From assembly GCA_016744015.1 (NCBI GenBank), contig JADGFD010000004.1:62001-126000 (forward strand): a DNA stretch of 64,000 nucleotides. The letters run 5' to 3'. The position numbers were made by a program, and so were the translations under genes. The notes under the pieces were generated by a model. It saw nothing but the letters and a program-made list of their open reading frames with translations, searched no databases and was not told the DNA's origin. Source of the DNA: Paracoccaceae bacterium (GTDB lineage: Bacteria > Pseudomonadota > Alphaproteobacteria > Rhodobacterales > Rhodobacteraceae). Shown piece after piece: positions 55,883 to 63,593 of the stretch. Each line of letters opens with the position of its first letter. Positions within the stretch are counted from its first letter, which is position 1.

Positions 55883-56512
55883 CTATTCTGCGTGCCTCAA
55901 CGCCCAAGCTAAAGCGGCATCCACGGTTTCGACCATTTCCATATCCGGCAGCTTTGGCCGCTCGATCAGGATCACCGGAATGCCAAGTTCTCTCGCTGCG
56001 CCAAGCTTAGGCCAGCCGCCGCGCCCGCCGGCATTATGCACGACCAAGGCATCAATGCCCTGCGCCTCAAGCTCTGCCACTTCCCCCGCCACATCAAACG
56101 GGCCACGCATAGAGCGCACGCGCCCGCGGGGCGGCACGGGCGGGTGCGGGGCGTTGCGGCTGCGAATACAAAGCGCGATATTTGAAAGCCGGTAGAAGGG
56201 CGCCAACCGCCCGTTGCCCACCGCCAGAGAGGCACATTTAGCACCGCTTGCGGCCAAAATGCTTGCAGCGTCTTCGGCGTTTGCCGCCATGGTCCAGCTA
56301 TCGCCAGCCTCTGGCTGCCAGCCAGCGCGCGCTAGCCCAATGTGCGGTTTGCCTGCCAGCGAAAGCGCCGCGCATTCCCACAGGTCCGTATCAAACGGAT
56401 GCGGGGCGACCACGGCGATCTCCCCCGAAGGGTCCACCTCTATGCCCGCCTTACCCAGCGCGATTTCCAGCAGGTCAGCCTCCCGAGAGCCGCCGATTAG
56501 TGCCAGCTTCAT
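55883..56512 (-). CDS. cobK: Precorrin-6A reductase CobK/CbiJ-like, short form
   Basis: 209 residues, against roughly 240-260 in the family. The C-terminal half fits well: RGPFDVAGEVAELEAQGID, VVHNAGGRGGWPKLGAAREL and PVILIERP. The N-terminal half moves from a nucleotide-binding IGGSREADLLE start straight to APHPFDTDLW, missing the usual R-x-G-G-x-G-G segment. It would reduce precorrin-6A in B12 synthesis. It overlaps rnd by 4 nt; no other cob genes are near. Confidence 0.75.
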   Translation of the reverse strand: MKLALIGGSREADLLEIALGKAGIEVDPSGEIAVVAPHPFDTDLWECAALSLAGKPHIGLARAGWQPEAGDSWTMAANAEDAASILAASGAKCASLAVGNGRLAPFYRLSNIALCIRSRNAPHPPVPPRGRVRSMRGPFDVAGEVAELEAQGIDALVVHNAGGRGGWPKLGAARELGIPVILIERPKLPDMEMVETVDAALAWALRHAE

Positions 56513-57666
56513 AGCTCTACAATCGTTACGCCCTTAGGCCCCGCCGAAAGCGCAATTTCGCCGCGTTTAAGGCGCAAAGCATCTTCGCCAAACACTTCGC
56601 GCCGCCAACCGGTGAGCGCATGCACATCGGGGGCGTCTTCACTCGCAATCCTGTCTAGGTCAGCCGCCGTGGCAATAAGCTTGCTGGCCACACCCTCACG
56701 CGCGGTTTTTGCCTTAAGCAACACCCGCAGCAAATCGCCCAGCGCCTCGTTGCCCTGTGGCTTTTCGCGCGGCTTTGGCGGCTTGGGCAGGTCTTTCTCC
56801 GGCATATCCATAGCAGATTTCACCGCCTTTAAAATCCCCTCGGCAATCGGGCCTTTTCGCCCCTCGCGCAGCAGGCGCGAACGCCCGAGGTCTCTTAATT
56901 CTTGCGGTTTATTCGCGGCCAGCTCCAGTAGGGCATCATCCTTAAAAATCCGTGGGCGCGGTAGGTTCCTATCCTGCGCGTAACGTTCGCGAAACTCAGC
57001 CAGCGCATGGGCCACGGCCAAAAAACGCGGCGAGTTCGTGCGGGTTTTCAGCCGCTTGCCTGCATCCTCAGGCTTAATCACATAGGTATCAGGGTTCAGC
57101 AGCACCGCCAGCTCTTCCTGCACCCAAGCCTCACGGTCCTTTGCTTTCAGCTCTTTGGCCAAAAATTCATACACCACCCGTAGGTGGGTCACATCCCCAA
57201 TCGCATAGGTCTTTTGCTTATCGGTCAGCGGGCGACGGGACCAATCGGTAAAGCGGCTGGATTTATCTACCTGTTGGCGCGCTATTTTGCGCACCAGCGT
57301 CTCATAGCCCACCTGCTCACCAAAGCCACAGACCATCGCTGCCACTTGGGTATCAAAGAAAGGGGCCGGAATGACCCCCGCCTCCACTGCGAATATCTCC
57401 AAGTCCTGCCGCGCAGCGTGAAAGACCTTCACGACGTTCTCGTCCTCAAACAGCCCATAGAGCGGCGCAAGGTCCATGTCATTTTCGAGCGGATCAATGA
57501 GCGCGCTGCCCTTATCGCCCTCCCCGGGCATGGCGACCTGCACCAAGCAGAGCTTGGAATAATAGGTCCGCTCTCGGAGGAATTCGGTATCTACGGTGAC
57601 GTAGGGATGGGTGGCGCACTCGGTGCAAAATTCTGCCAGCGCCTCGGTGGTTGTTATTGTTTTCAT
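56509..57666 (-). CDS. rnd: Ribonuclease D
   Basis: 385 residues from ATG 57666, giving MKTITTTEALAEF; 41 further upstream codons run into the aminotransferase promoter and are rejected. DEDD exonuclease motifs: VDTEFLRE (Asp26, Glu28), VFHAARQDLEIF, and YAIGDVTHLRVVYEFL. HRDC-like helices follow (about 200-290). RNase D trims tRNA 3' ends. Divergent from the first aminotransferase gene. Confidence 0.95.
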   Translation of the reverse strand: MKTITTTEALAEFCTECATHPYVTVDTEFLRERTYYSKLCLVQVAMPGEGDKGSALIDPLENDMDLAPLYGLFEDENVVKVFHAARQDLEIFAVEAGVIPAPFFDTQVAAMVCGFGEQVGYETLVRKIARQQVDKSSRFTDWSRRPLTDKQKTYAIGDVTHLRVVYEFLAKELKAKDREAWVQEELAVLLNPDTYVIKPEDAGKRLKTRTNSPRFLAVAHALAEFRERYAQDRNLPRPRIFKDDALLELAANKPQELRDLGRSRLLREGRKGPIAEGILKAVKSAMDMPEKDLPKPPKPREKPQGNEALGDLLRVLLKAKTAREGVASKLIATAADLDRIASEDAPDVHALTGWRREVFGEDALRLKRGEIALSAGPKGVTIVEL

Positions 57667-57718
57667 AACCCTGCTATATCTCTGAATATCGCTTAATGCC
57701 ACCATTTTTGAGGCCCCC

Positions 57719-58912
57719 ATGCGCGCTACACTCGATTTTGACCTTGCCACCCCTGAAGCCCCGCCCCAAGCGTCGGTAGATGCGGCCATAAAACTGCTGA
57801 AATCCGGCTTTCTGTTTCGCTATGCCGAAATGGGCTCCGAAGGAAATGAGGCAGCCCTTTTGGAGCAAGAATTTGCAGCACTTTTAGGCCGGAAATACTG
57901 CATTGCGGTTAATTCCGGCGGCTCGGCTATTTTTCTGGCGCTCAAGGCAGCAGGGGTAAAGCCCGCTGATAAGATATTGCTCAACGCCTTTACACTCGCG
58001 CCCGTGCCCGGTGCCATCGAGCATCTGCACGCTGAGTCTGTGCTCGTCGAAATCAACGAGCGCCTCGTGATCGACCCTGCCGATCTTCGCGCGAAAGCCA
58101 AGGCCTCGGGTGCTAAATACCTGCTTATGTCTCACATGCGCGGCCATGTGGCCGATATGGAGGCGGTCGCCGCCATTTGCGAAGAGTTTAGCATTAAAAT
58201 GATTGAGGACTGCGCCCACACTATGGGCGCCACATGGAATGGCACACAAACCGGCCAATTCGGCCTTGCGGGGGCCTTCTCCAGCCAGTCCTACAAGCAG
58301 TTCAACACCGGAGAAGGCGGGCTTATTGTTACTGATGATGAAGACCTAGCTGCCCGTGCCATCCTGATGTCTGGCAGCTATATGCTTTATCCTCAGCACG
58401 CGGCTGCCCCCTCTGAGGCAGTATTTGCCCGCTGGAAAGGCGCAGCGGCCAACCACTCCATGCGGATGTCCGCCCTCGTGGCCGCCATCCTGCGCCCCCA
58501 GCTTTCGCTCCTGCCTGCCCGCAACGCCCGTTGGCGCGAAGTGCATGACCGCATAGCTGGCCGCCTTGCAACCCACCAGCTTACCCGCCAGCCCCAGCGC
58601 CCACCCGAGGAAGACTATACGCCCACCTCGCTGCAATTTTTTATGGAGGGCCTGAGCCAGCCGCAAATTGAAGCGGTGATCAAAGATAGCACCGCCCACG
58701 GCGTGCCCATAAAGTTTTTTGGCGGCAACACACCCCAAGGCTTCACCTCCCGCGCCCTACATTGGGAATATGTAAGCCCCCAGCCCCTGCCCCGCTCCGA
58801 GGCCATTCTTGCCACCCTGTGTGACATTCGCCTGCCGCTCGGGCTATCAAACGAACAAGCCGACACCCTTGCAGATGTGGTATTGGAAAGCCTCAACGAG
58901 GCCCTGATATGA
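57719..58912 (+). CDS. DegT/DnrJ/EryC1/StrS aminotransferase, paralog 1
   Basis: 397 residues. PLP Lys193 is in SQSYKQFNTGEGG, the PLP Asp in IEDCAHTMGATW, and MSHMRGHVADMEA is a marked block shared with the gene at 60560. The family aminates keto-sugars or cyclitols, but no nucleotide-sugar genes are near, so the substrate is unknown. It overlaps the LysR gene by 4 nt. Confidence 0.88.
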   Translation: MRATLDFDLATPEAPPQASVDAAIKLLKSGFLFRYAEMGSEGNEAALLEQEFAALLGRKYCIAVNSGGSAIFLALKAAGVKPADKILLNAFTLAPVPGAIEHLHAESVLVEINERLVIDPADLRAKAKASGAKYLLMSHMRGHVADMEAVAAICEEFSIKMIEDCAHTMGATWNGTQTGQFGLAGAFSSQSYKQFNTGEGGLIVTDDEDLAARAILMSGSYMLYPQHAAAPSEAVFARWKGAAANHSMRMSALVAAILRPQLSLLPARNARWREVHDRIAGRLATHQLTRQPQRPPEEDYTPTSLQFFMEGLSQPQIEAVIKDSTAHGVPIKFFGGNTPQGFTSRALHWEYVSPQPLPRSEAILATLCDIRLPLGLSNEQADTLADVVLESLNEALI

Positions 58913-59868
58913 GTCGCCTGACCCTACGCAATATCGAGATATTCATTGCCGCCATTGAGGAAGGCTCGGTGGCCGCAGCCGCCCGGCGGCTTGAAACCAG
59001 CCCCTCCTCCATCTCCCAGCACCTCAGCAACCTAGAGGAAGACCTCGGCACCACGATCATTGACCGCTCAACCCGCCCGCTAGCCCTTACCCCCGCCGGT
59101 GTGCTTTTTCGTCGCCGTGCTGCCAACATCCTAAATGAGGCCACCCGCGCCCGTGCCGAACTGGCGGCTGCCGACTACACCACCCTCACGCATCTCTCTC
59201 TTGCTGTGATCGACGATTTTGAGCCAGACGTAACGCCCGCCCTTATGGCCAGCCTCGCCGCTGAAATGCCCGAATGCCACATTGCGCTGCAAACAGGTGC
59301 CAGCCATGCCAACCTCGCCGCGCTGGAGAGCCGCGCGGTGGATATGTGCATTGCTGCCGAGCCAGACACGCCCGAAGGTTGGATGGAAATCTACCCACTA
59401 TTGAACGAACCTTTTGTGCTGCTCGCACCCAAAGGCGTGGTGAATCAGGCCAAGCCCACCCTCCCCCAGTTGCTTGACAAGCCCTTTATCCGTTTCCCAC
59501 GGGATCAAGTAGTGGGCCGCATGATTGAAGCCCGCCTAACCGCTGAGCATATTGCGCTTCCGCAAAAATTCGAGATTGACAGCTACCAATCCATCATGGC
59601 CATGGTGGCCCAAGGCACCGGCTGGGCCATCGCCCCGCCCATGTGCTATCTGCGCGCGCAACGCTTCCAGCCGCAGGTTGATATCCTCCCCCTACCTTTT
59701 GATGGCCTCGCCCGCCATATCTCGCTTTTTGCACGAAAAGACACGTTAGATACTATGCCCAAAGGCATTGCTCTGCGGCTTTCTACGCTGATAGAAGAGG
59801 CCCTGATTAAGCCAACAACGTTACGCCACCCATGGCTAAAAGGAGGGTTCAGGCGGCTGCCGGAATAA
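58909..59868 (+). CDS. LysR-family regulator coupled to aminotransferase
   Basis: 319 residues. The N-terminal winged helix (about 1-62) has LRNIEIFIAAIEEGSVAAAA followed by RRLETSPSSISQHLSNLEE; the rest is a periplasmic-binding-like effector domain. Unusually for LysR regulators it is downstream of and co-directional with its partner gene, overlapping it (ATGA). It likely controls the aminotransferase genes on either side; that is inference. Confidence 0.9.
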   Translation: MSRLTLRNIEIFIAAIEEGSVAAAARRLETSPSSISQHLSNLEEDLGTTIIDRSTRPLALTPAGVLFRRRAANILNEATRARAELAAADYTTLTHLSLAVIDDFEPDVTPALMASLAAEMPECHIALQTGASHANLAALESRAVDMCIAAEPDTPEGWMEIYPLLNEPFVLLAPKGVVNQAKPTLPQLLDKPFIRFPRDQVVGRMIEARLTAEHIALPQKFEIDSYQSIMAMVAQGTGWAIAPPMCYLRAQRFQPQVDILPLPFDGLARHISLFARKDTLDTMPKGIALRLSTLIEEALIKPTTLRHPWLKGGFRRLPE

Positions 59869-60435
59869 TTTATTAACATAAACCCCGATATTTTAGGCTT
59901 ATCTGCGCGACATTCATATGGATGTTCAAACCTATAATCGCAATTCACCATTGCACGATATCACACACAACCATTTTCGCTGGTTGATTTTATGGGGAGC
60001 AGCCCCCTTTCCTCCGAGATTACTATGAGCGAGTTCAGCACTATTGGCGGGCAGCTTCGTTTTAACTTTGATGAGTATTGTGAGGGCTACGTGGAAAGCT
60101 GTCTTGAATTTGATACGCAGAAATTCTGGCAAACCACCTATCTTTTTTAATGCCCACGGCACGGTTTAGGGGCGGATGTCTATCCCTGAACAGGGCACAT
60201 GTGTTTCCAGTGGCGGTCGAGCTTCTGCCGTTCTGGCGAGCACTTCAATTACCGCCGATATTTGCGCTTATGACGGTTTGCAGACTTCGGCATTTATGTC
60301 ACGCACCAAATGCGTTTCTAGCAAATAGTATCTATATAACTATTTTAGACTTTTATCCGGGCGCCCTTTTTTATGACGCCTGTATCAGCGATATTGACGT
60401 AGTGTTTGAGGGGTTTTAGGCTCCTTACCCACCAG
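59869..60435. other. A+T-rich intergenic stretch
   Basis: About 570 nt between the LysR gene and repeat copy B. Apart from a possible 41-residue ORF at 60025 I see no supported gene. A longer frame at 60150-60419 has no ribosome site and no family likeness. Composition is visibly lower in G+C than the flanking genes. Confidence 0.5.
60025..60150 (+). CDS. Possible 41-residue ORF or gene remnant
   Basis: Reads MSEFSTIGGQLRFNFDEYCE onward and ends TTYLF. The composition (acidic, aromatic) looks protein-like, and the break after a run of Ts suggests the start of a once longer gene. No clear Shine-Dalgarno and no recognised family. Confidence 0.3.
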   Translation: MSEFSTIGGQLRFNFDEYCEGYVESCLEFDTQKFWQTTYLF

Positions 60436-60545
60436 ACTGCTTTTCCCTCTGCGGGGCTAAAGCCCCACTCGGGAAAAGCACGGTTTTCAGCTAGCTGAAA
60501 ACACGGGTTGCCGCCGGCCGTGGCCTCGCTGCGCTCGGCGGTTTG
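60436..60545 (+). repeat. Double-hairpin dispersed repeat, copy B
   Basis: Outer stem GCTTTTCCC (60439-60447) with GGGAAAAGC (60471-60479), perfect. Inner stem GGGGC/GCCCC (60453-60457, 60462-60466) with loop TAAA. Second hairpin is a perfect 20-nt palindrome, GTTTTCAGCTAGCTGAAAAC at 60483-60502. The tail GTGGCCTCGCTGCGCTCGG matches copy A. It may also end the minus-strand aminotransferase transcript. Confidence 0.75.
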
Positions 60546-60559
60546 TTTGGCTGGTGTGG

Positions 60560-61753
60560 TTAGGATGCAATCAGCATCCGCGCTTCTGACACGCAATCAA
60601 GGATGAAGCTGATGGTTTCGTCTAAATCTTCGCGGCTCATGCCCACAGGCAAGCGAATATCACAGGCGCGCTTTAGCATTGCCCGGGTGATGGGCAGCTC
60701 TGGCACATTGCCAATAAATTTCCAGTTCCAGAATACGCGGGCATTATCGCCCTGCATACCAAATATGCTGATAGGATTACCCCGCACGGTGGAGATTTCC
60801 ATAACTCGCATAGCTTGAGCATCATCAAAGCCTACAAGGTTAAACTGCAAAGAATCCGGGGCGCGGCGCTCGCGCGGATCAGCTGGCGGCACCGAGATCA
60901 ACGGCGAGGCATTTAGCTTTTCAGCCACATAATTGTAGTTCTTCAGCCCCTTAGCCACCCGCTCGTCAATTAGCGGAATTTGCGGCCGGATGACCGCCGC
61001 AGAAAGGTTGTTCATCCGCAGGTTAAACAGCGGAAACAGGTTTTGATATTTCTCAAACGGCACTTCTGCGTGCCCATGCTTGGACCAATTATGCTCATAT
61101 GCGCCCGACATAAACACCGCCTTGGCGATGATATCAGGGTCATCCGTGAGCAAAATACCGCCCTCGCCACCATTGACCATTTTGTAGCTTTGGAAGCTAA
61201 AGCAGCCAACGGCCCCAATGGTGCCAACCTTACGGTTGTTCCACAAAGTGCCAAGCGAGTGCGCTGCGTCTTCCACCAATGGCACCCCGCGCGCATCACA
61301 TAGCGCCTTTATGGCATCCATATCTGACGTGTGCCCGCGCATATGCGAGATAACCACAGCACCAATATTCCCGTTTAGCTTGGCCTCAAAATCCGCCATA
61401 TCTATGCGCAGGTTTTCGCCAACCTCGACCAGCACCGGCAAAGCCCCTGCATGCACCACGGCAGACGGCACGGCGGCAAATGTCCACGCCGGGATAAGAA
61501 CCTGATCGCCCGGTTTCACCCCTACACAAAGCATGGAAAGATAAATAGCGGAAGATGCCGAATTAACAGCCAGCGCGTATTTGCTGCCCATATAGGCGGC
61601 AAAATCCTTTTCAAGCAGCGTAACTTGTGAAGGGTTATCGACCTTGGCGGTATAGCGAAACAGATCCCCCGTTTCCATCAACCCGTCAATAACCTCTCGG
61701 GCGGCTTTGGGAATGGGTTCTGCATCATAAACACTGCGCTTACTCGACATCAT
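60560..61753 (-). CDS. DegT/DnrJ/EryC1/StrS aminotransferase, paralog 2
   Basis: 397 residues, the same length as paralog 1. PLP Lys191 in FSFQSYKMVNGGEGG, Asp in VEDAAHSLGTLW, and ISHMRGHTSDMDA matching paralog 1. The two are clearly homologous but well diverged (for example NHSMRMSALVAAILRPQ against NLRMNNLSAAVIRPQ), so this is an old duplication or separate acquisition. It is downstream of tRNA-Asn on the same strand, with A+T-rich leader 61754-61911. Confidence 0.88.
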   Translation of the reverse strand: MMSSKRSVYDAEPIPKAAREVIDGLMETGDLFRYTAKVDNPSQVTLLEKDFAAYMGSKYALAVNSASSAIYLSMLCVGVKPGDQVLIPAWTFAAVPSAVVHAGALPVLVEVGENLRIDMADFEAKLNGNIGAVVISHMRGHTSDMDAIKALCDARGVPLVEDAAHSLGTLWNNRKVGTIGAVGCFSFQSYKMVNGGEGGILLTDDPDIIAKAVFMSGAYEHNWSKHGHAEVPFEKYQNLFPLFNLRMNNLSAAVIRPQIPLIDERVAKGLKNYNYVAEKLNASPLISVPPADPRERRAPDSLQFNLVGFDDAQAMRVMEISTVRGNPISIFGMQGDNARVFWNWKFIGNVPELPITRAMLKRACDIRLPVGMSREDLDETISFILDCVSEARMLIAS

Positions 61754-61911
61754 ATTCTCTTTTTTTAAATGTTACCTTTAATATTTACATACACCCAAGC
61801 TGCGATTCGAAAAAGTGTTAATTCCAAAGGTAGCAATTTTTCGCCAAACAACTGAAACCGCGCAAGGGATCTGGCCATGCAGGCGGAAAATTAACGACTA
61901 ATTGTTAGGAA

Positions 61912-61986
61912 TGGCTCCGGCGGTAGGGATCGAACCTACGACAAATTGATTAACAGTCAACTGCTCTACCACTGAGCTACGCCGGA
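61912..61986 (-). tRNA. tRNA-Asn (anticodon GTT)
   Basis: 75 nt including an encoded CCA (61912-61914). The acceptor stem TCCGGCG pairs with CGCCGGA, the D arm reads GCTCAGTGGTAGAGC, the anticodon arm has GTT in the context GACTGTTAATC, and the T arm is GGTTCGATCC. All four arms fold. Confidence 0.97.
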
Positions 61987-62097
61987 ACAGGCCACGCTTA
62001 AAGCGTCGGTGAGGGCGATATAGCAAAGCCGATTTGTGGCCACAAGAGGATAATCGCCAAAGTTTGAAAATATGTTGCGAATGGAAGGCGTCCCGAT

Positions 62098-62145
62098 GCG
62101 GCGCGTCAACCGTTGCGTTTTGTTGCAAGGTTTTCCCTGCGCCGC
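62098..62145. repeat. G+C-rich hairpin, GCGGCGC arms
   Basis: GCGGCGC (62098-62104) with GCGCCGC (62139-62145), perfect 7 bp, upstream of tRNA-Asn. It has the same arm type as the hairpin at 62189. Confidence 0.5.
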
Positions 62146-62188
62146 GCTCAAACCTATGCGATAGCCGAAAAAAGCACTGCCGTTGCTG

Positions 62189-62238
62189 CGCGGCGCGAGC
62201 ACAATCTCTCAAAATAGTGCAAAGCTAGACGCGCCGCG
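62189..62238. repeat. G+C-rich hairpin, CGCGGCGCG arms
   Basis: CGCGGCGCG (62189-62197) with CGCGCCGCG (62230-62238), perfect 9 bp, with an inner GCAC/GTGC pair. The 13-nt text AGACGCGCCGCGA recurs at 47707-47719. Confidence 0.6.
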
Positions 62239-62669
62239 ATAGCCGAGCGAAGCGAGGCACCATATGGGCGCCCTTGAATCCGCCTATTGGCGAGATGGCG
62301 GCGCAAAGTGGCATCAACCCATGGCCCCGCGGGTTACGTATATCCGTACCAAACTCAGCTACGATCACAGGTTTTTCCGGCGCCAAAGCCGCAATCGGTG
62401 TGCTAAACGCCGCCACCGCCTGCCCCCATGCTGCCAGATCGGAATCAAAACCACCGCCCACAATGGCATGCAGGGGATAAAGCGGCGCGGGGTGGCTTAG
62501 CTCCGTATCCGAGCGTAGCATCAGCCCGTTATAGAACGTGCACCCAACCCGCCATTTGCGCCGGAAAGGCCCGGCCCTGAAATCAGTTATGGCTAAACAT
62601 CACCCGTGCCACGCGCTTACCCATCAAGCGCTCATAATCGCAGACTTGCTCCGGTGTTATATCGTCCTA
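62225..62669 (-). pseudogene. Decayed glycoside hydrolase (GH26-like) fragment
   Basis: Directly after the metallo-hydrolase stop the minus strand reads DDITPEQVCDYERLMGKRVA then RVMFSHN-stop-FQGRAFPA, and in another frame LMLRSDTEL, APLYPLHAIVGGGFDSDL, AWGQAVAAFSTPI and VIVAEFGTDI. Together these look like consecutive pieces of one beta-mannanase-like (GH26-type) protein, broken by a TGA where Trp would fit (HN-W-F) and by a frameshift near 62550. The 5' end is lost. Recognition is from memory of the family and moderately sure. Confidence 0.5.
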
Positions 62670-63548
62670 TTAACCCACCAATTCAAAGCGCCCTCCAAAA
62701 CGGATAGGGCCATTACAGCAGACCTTGCCACGCTGGCACAGGTCTATTAAATGCGAAAACACATTGCGCGCCGCCATCGGCAAAAGTCGGCCGTCTAGGC
62801 CTTGATACACGGTCGCCGTGATGTCTGAAATTCCCCCGGGCAGCGCCTCCAAAATCTGCGCTTCCCGTTCCAGCCTATGATTTATCTGATAGGTCAGCAT
62901 TGCTTGCGGGTCTTCCAGCACGGGCCCGTGGCCAGGAAAATAGCGCGCCTCACCGCGTGCTTGTAGCTTGCGCAGCGACGCCATAAATTGCGTTAGGTCC
63001 CCATCAGGCGGAGAAACAAGCGTGGTGGACCATGCCATCACATGATCCCCGCTCAAAAGCCCGCCTGCAAAAGCAAAACACAGGTGGTTAGACATATGGC
63101 CGGGCGTGTGAACAGCCTCCACAGCCCAGCCCGCGCCTCTCACGATATCGCCATCCGCCAGCTGCTGATCTGGCACAAAATTCCTATCTATACCCTCACC
63201 ACCATCAAGCTCACCAAGCCCGCGCATACCCTCACTCATCCCCGCCCCGCTTGGGCCAAAAGCCAGCACGGGGGCGTCAAAAGCTTTCGCGAGTGGTGAG
63301 TGGTCTACGTGTGAATGAGTTACCAAAACATGGCTCACGCGCCGCCCGCCGATCGCGCGCTGTAGCGCTTCAAAATGCGCGGGGTCATTTGGCCCAGGGT
63401 CAATCACGGCCACTTCGCTTTCCCCAAGAATATAACTCTGGGTTCCGGTAAAGGTCATCGGCGACGCATTAGGGGCGGTCACCACCGAAAGCCCCTCCGC
63501 CAGCACCTTTGCCACGCCAATCTTCGGCTTATGCTCTGTGTTAAACAT
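62670..63548 (-). CDS. MBL-fold metallo-hydrolase (LACTB2/glyoxalase II-like)
   Basis: 292 residues. Metal motif HSHVDH at 78-83, further His in TPGHMSNHLCF, Asp in LLSGDHVMAW and His in YFPGHGPVLEDP. The C-terminal 60 residues form a winged-helix-like tail (HRLEREAQILEALPGG), as in LACTB2-type hydrolases. It probably hydrolyses a thioester or phosphodiester; substrate unknown. Divergent from the EnvZ-like gene. Its stop abuts the hydrolase pseudogene. Confidence 0.9.
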   Translation of the reverse strand: MFNTEHKPKIGVAKVLAEGLSVVTAPNASPMTFTGTQSYILGESEVAVIDPGPNDPAHFEALQRAIGGRRVSHVLVTHSHVDHSPLAKAFDAPVLAFGPSGAGMSEGMRGLGELDGGEGIDRNFVPDQQLADGDIVRGAGWAVEAVHTPGHMSNHLCFAFAGGLLSGDHVMAWSTTLVSPPDGDLTQFMASLRKLQARGEARYFPGHGPVLEDPQAMLTYQINHRLEREAQILEALPGGISDITATVYQGLDGRLLPMAARNVFSHLIDLCQRGKVCCNGPIRFGGRFELVG

Positions 63549-63593
63549 CTGCGCCCCCTTGCGCTATGGCCCCTTGCCGCTTAACCCTTAGCT

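Noticed and set aside
60150..60419. 89-codon frame between LysR and repeat copy B
   Set aside because: No ribosome site, no family likeness and a composition typical of random non-coding frames.
61912..61986. Integration site at tRNA-Asn
   Set aside because: No integrase gene and no second copy of the tRNA 3' end were noticed in the window.
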